Shown in pieces: positions 60,373 through 64,000 of a DNA stretch of 64,000 nucleotides. The stretch comes from Formicarius rufipectus (taxonomy: Eukaryota > Chordata > Aves > Passeriformes > Formicariidae): NCBI GenBank assembly GCA_013399695.1, contig VXAU01004744.1, positions 597,300 through 661,299 on the forward strand, given 5' to 3'. The translations under genes and the position numbers were made by a program. The notes under the pieces were generated by a model. It saw nothing but the letters and a program-made list of their open reading frames with translations. It did not search any database and was not told where the DNA came from. The first letter of the stretch is position 1, and every line of letters starts with the position of its first letter.

Positions 60373-60477
60373 AGTGACGCACTTTGGAGCTAACTACTTA
60401 GAGTCTAATTATCACCAGATCAATTCCTTTAGGTTCAGAAACACGAAAAAAACCACATTATCTAGGCTCTGAAAGTG

Positions 60478-60590
60478 CTAAGATTTACACCTGTGCTTAA
60501 TGCTAATCCTCTGGGCTCAGTGGGACAGATCACATGTTTAAAGTAAGGAACATGGCTAAGTCTTTGCAGGAGTGGAGCTTAACTGTAAAA
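60478..60590. repeat. ancient dispersed repeat relic
   Basis: ATTTACACCTGTGCTTAATG, then GGGCTCAGTGGGACAGATCA, CATGTTTAAAGTAAGGAACA and AGTCTTTGCAGGAGTGGAGC resemble an old archosaur/turtle repeat with TTCAATGGGACTACTCACAT and TTAAAGTTAAGCATGTGCTT phrases. Confidence 0.4.
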
Positions 60591-61645
60591 ATTTTAAATC
60601 TCTATAATAATTGCCTGCTGGAAAAACAGAAGACACTTCCCCACTAACACAGGAAACAAGCTCATCAACAAGATAATATAAAGAGTCTGAAATAAATGGG
60701 TTATTACCATGAAAAGAAAACCAGCAATACAGTTGGCATTTTAAGGAACAGAGACATCATTAAATAAATACATGTGCAAACCAGAAGTTAGTAGTATTGC
60801 CAAAAATAGACCTGCAGAATATGGAAGTGATTAAGCTATTTCATTTGAAACCCTACTTTGGGTGCATCTGATCTTAAATGTCCAGTGTGAATAAGCAGAA
60901 TCTGTCATATATATATATATTCTGTGAGTGCATGCAGAATGAACTGAAAGTGGAGGGAAGTGGGTAAGAATCAGTGAAATTAGTCTTGGTCCATTATATG
61001 TTAAAAAAAAAATCAAGTCAAACCTTTTGTTGGAAAACTTCAAACCATTATGGTTTTAACGACTTAAAAATCATCTCAGATTTAGCTGGATATGAAAAAT
61101 TATTCATAAGATATCTTAAGTGAAGGTTTGTTTATAATTCTTCATTGAACCCATGAAGATCTTTATTTTTCTGCATGGTTTCAGAGCAGTAAGAAAAACA
61201 TTTTGTGGCTTGACACTTTTGAGCTGTGTTTCACCATAGGAGGTTTCTGTAACTCTGGATAGATTTTCAGTTAGTGCAAATTTTATTCCAGCTAAGCATC
61301 CTTACATTCACTGGTTTTATATTAACAGAATTAATAGCAAAACTGTGAAGAAATATGTTCATAAAATGAACACAGTATTCAAAATACATTGCTGAAGAAG
61401 AATTGTTTCAAAACAGTTGCTGGATTGTCCTATTGAATCCTCTCTCTATTTTGCTACATTAGAATTTCAAAAATTTTAAGAGAACAGGGACAAATGGTAG
61501 AACTTGAGAAGTACAGAGCATCTGGAAGGAAGCTGAGAGTGAAATTTACATGCATCACAACATTTCTATCTTCCAGAATAAAACTTGTCTCTACAAAAAT
61601 ATATTGCGGCTCTGAAACTCTTAACTAATACAACACTTTCTGTTG

Positions 61646-61716
61646 GAATAGACTAGACTAGACTAGACTAGACTAGACTAGACTAGAATAGAATAGAATA
61701 GAATAGAATAGAATAG
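61646..61716. repeat. (GACTA)n(GAATA)n pentanucleotide microsatellite
   Basis: About seven GACTA units followed by about six GAATA units, nearly pure, at the 3' end of a minus-strand CR1. It probably grew from the CR1 terminal repeat. Confidence 0.97.
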
Positions 61717-62260
61717 TGACCTATGACCATCTTGGACAACTGCCTGACCACTTCTGGCCTGAGCAAAACTTAAGAGTGTTTTTTTAAAGACATTGTCCAA
61801 ATGCCAGTTAAACACTGACAGGCTTAAGGCATTCACCACCTCCCTGGGAAGCCTGTTGCAGCGTTTGACCACCCCCTCAGTACAGAAATGTTTCCAAGTG
61901 TGGACACTAAACCTCCCACAGTGCAGCTTTGCACCACTCCCACATGTCCTGTCACTTGATCCGAGGGAGAAGAGATCAGCTCCTCCCTCTCCACTTCGGC
62001 TCCTCAGGATGCTGCAGGGAGCAATGAGATGGCCTCTCAGCCTCCTTTTGTCCAAACTAGATAAGCCCAGAATCCTCAGGCACTCCTCACAGGACATTCC
62101 TTCCAGCCCTTTCACCAACTTTGTTGCCCTCCTCTGGATGTGTTCAGAGACCTGAACATCCTTCTTAAATTGTGGGGTCCAGCACAGCACACAGCACTCC
62201 AGGTGAGTCCCCACCAGCACCAAGCATATCAGGACATTATGCCCATATGTAAAAATTTGT
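61717..62260 (-). mobile_element. CR1 LINE 3' end with a 181-codon ORF2 remnant
   Basis: The minus-strand frame 61678-62223 reads the CR1 ORF2 C-terminus without a stop: HIQRRATKLVKGLEGMSCEE (about 28-47), SSLDKRRLRGHLIAP, SDRTCGSGAKLHCGRFSVHT, CNRLPREVVNALSLSVFNWH, then the tail. In CR1 this is the region after the RT palm. The copy is 5' truncated and has no endonuclease or RT core. Its frame is open to the microsatellite and even through it, so it is among the youngest CR1 copies here. The 5' edge near 62260 is approximate. Confidence 0.9.
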
Positions 62261-64000
62261 TACTTGCATTGAACTTGACTGACAGATTCAAGGCCTGACT
62301 GTCCTTAAGAAATGACCCTGATCTTTAGACTGCAGGACTGGTATGACAAGCCATGCCATGCAGAATTAATAAGTAATAATAATAGGAAGTCCCAAGCAAC
62401 GGTGAACCCTATTCTGATGATGAGCAAATCTAGGATGCTTAAAAATGCACAGTGAGCTTCGCAGTATGCTTGTGCACACAGTTAGTGCTTACAAGGAGAT
62501 TTACCTAAGTGTTTGTTCAGGTGAGTAAAGATGAGATTTCTCAGCTTCCTTCATGCATCCCAACTTCCTTAAGAAACAGGCTGGGTCACAGGTACAGTTG
62601 ACAGTATGAAGTGAATGTATTGCTACCAGAAAACGCTTCCCATCTTCAGGTACTGGCTCTCCTGAAAAGTTTGTTCAGTGGGATGTGAGAAACCAGGGCT
62701 GAGAAGACGTTGCACTCACTCCCTTACCTTGGTGGGTATCTGGACTTTCAGGTTATACACAAGGTAAATTCTCTGGAGTTGTTCTCCTCTTTTGACTTAT
62801 TTTTCTCATGATTTTAATAAAAGAAAATTCCCAAAGGTTTTTACAGAACAGGAAAAATTAAGATTGCAACCAAATTCTTACATGAGATGGAAGATGGTTA
62901 AATACCTGGAGAAACTGTATTGCTCATTGCTTCTTCTCATCTAGACCTTTTCCAGAAAAGATTGAAACATTCAAAACCCAGAACAAAACCAGGCCAGAGT
63001 AATTCAAGTTGTCCCTCATCTTGAAGACAAGCAAAACTCCTTCCTCTCTATACTTCTGCCGTGTTTTCATTTAAAAGATTCTTGTAAGTAAGAAGGAACC
63101 AAAGAACTTTGGACAGCATTTGAAATCACTCATCCTAATATTTAAAGCAGTTCATCTGTTAAAAGTAAGTAAGACTGTCCTTTGATGAAAAGTCTGAATG
63201 ACGTGTCACTCTGCCTTAAGTCTGAGCTGAAAAAAATCAATTAGCAATGAGGAAAGGATAAAGCTGAGATATATATTGCAGTAAGAAGACCATCAGAGAG
63301 GGCAATTTAGAATGATAGCTACATCAAGCACAGCAGACTCGATTAAAAATTTAGCAGTTCTGCTGATGAATGTCCTAGTTCAGATTTTGAAAACATCTAT
63401 GAACTTAATTTTCCACTGATTAAATAATCATTTTATAAAGCGTATATAATTCATGTAATGTTAACTCTACAGTCTTGTGAAATATGACTGCAGCTAAACA
63501 GTTAACTCATGCCCAATGAAACAGGACTTGCAACAGACCATTGGTATGAGATGGACAGGGTAAAACCCCTGATCTGGGCTGCCCAATACCTTCACGCTTG
63601 TCACTGAACATAGCAGTACATATACCATCTGAGTTACTCCTTCTGGACTAGGTTCCCACTGCAAGTGTTTCCAAATAAGCATCCATAGGGGTGGGTGCCT
63701 GAATCCAAGGTTCAGCATCTTTATACAAAACTTGTACTTGAGAGATGCTGAACAACAATTGATCTCAGCTAAATTGTCAAGATGTCTTTGTTAAAATGTA
63801 CAGCAGCAAAACTGCATATAAAAAATAGGTATAAAGGTAGCCAAGATAGATTATGAATAGCAGGAATAGAGCACAGTTTGACTTCCGTTTGCTTGGATGA
63901 GAAAACTCACAGGGACTTAGCAGAAAAGTGTGAATATACACAGACTAGAAATTAGGAGGCAATTGTTAATTATTAGAAAATATGGGTTCTGGATAGGTCT
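62261..64000. other. unannotated intergenic sequence
   Basis: About 1.7 kb without a recognisable gene or repeat. The longest frames are under 80 codons. Confidence 0.6.

Larger units (their letters stand above)
56697..61645. other. unannotated sequence with MIR-like relics
   Basis: About 4.9 kb without a recognisable gene. Three short old repeats lie at 57905-57985, 60262-60372 and 60478-60590. It also has a T/G-rich tract at about 60042-60092 and a TA run at about 60906-60920. Confidence 0.55.

Noticed and set aside
61793..62155. 120-codon plus-strand frame over the CR1
   Set aside because: It is antisense to the CR1 ORF2 remnant, which explains the open frame.

Overview
This is vertebrate nuclear DNA, almost certainly from a bird. 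It is AT-rich and CpG-poor, has no operon-like coding, and carries 3' ends of CR1 LINEs, avian-type solo LTRs and one nearly complete class II endogenous retrovirus (ERV). The species cannot be fixed from the sequence. I find no convincing host exon, tRNA or rRNA gene, CRISPR array or CpG island. The window reads as an intergenic desert or the inside of a very long intron.

Layout. 1-451: unassigned, with a faint immunoglobulin-V-like relic near 310-415. 452-1545: a long minus-strand solo LTR containing degenerate internal repeats. 6448-7004: a plus-strand solo LTR. 6900-9413 and 9415-11928: two apparently identical 2,514-bp blocks separated by one N, most likely two overlapping contig ends that were never merged. 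14376-15340: a decayed CR1 with recognisable reverse transcriptase. 17114-17223 and 29259-29311: N gaps in low-complexity sequence. 32830-34150: two antisense CR1 pieces. 35228-36234 and 52913-53979: two diverged copies of one ~1 kb LTR-like repeat. 55740-56696: an ancient CR1 followed by a younger one. 61646-62260: a CR1 3' end retaining a 181-codon frame and a pentanucleotide tail. The remainder is old, unrecognised sequence with a few short MIR-like and CR1 relics.

The main item is a minus-strand provirus at 39824-46785: 5' LTR (46432-46785), a tRNA-Trp-type primer site, gag (a 521-codon matrix-to-capsid frame that is still open), nucleocapsid with two zinc knuckles, a -1 frameshift heptamer, dUTPase, protease, RT, RNase H, a shortened integrase, env with a CX6CC transmembrane subunit, a polypurine tract and the 3' LTR. 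The gag-dUTPase-protease layout is betaretrovirus-like, whereas the primer site and env look alpharetrovirus-like. It is therefore a mosaic or alpha/beta-intermediate element. It is inactivated by several frameshifts, stop codons, a changed RT active-site residue and an internal integrase deletion, so it cannot encode a working virus.

No host genes can be seen working together here. Within the provirus the parts are the usual LTR-gag-pro-pol-env set, read right to left. Eleven of the 14 retroelements I could orient lie on the minus strand, which is weakly consistent with the window being an intron of a plus-strand gene.
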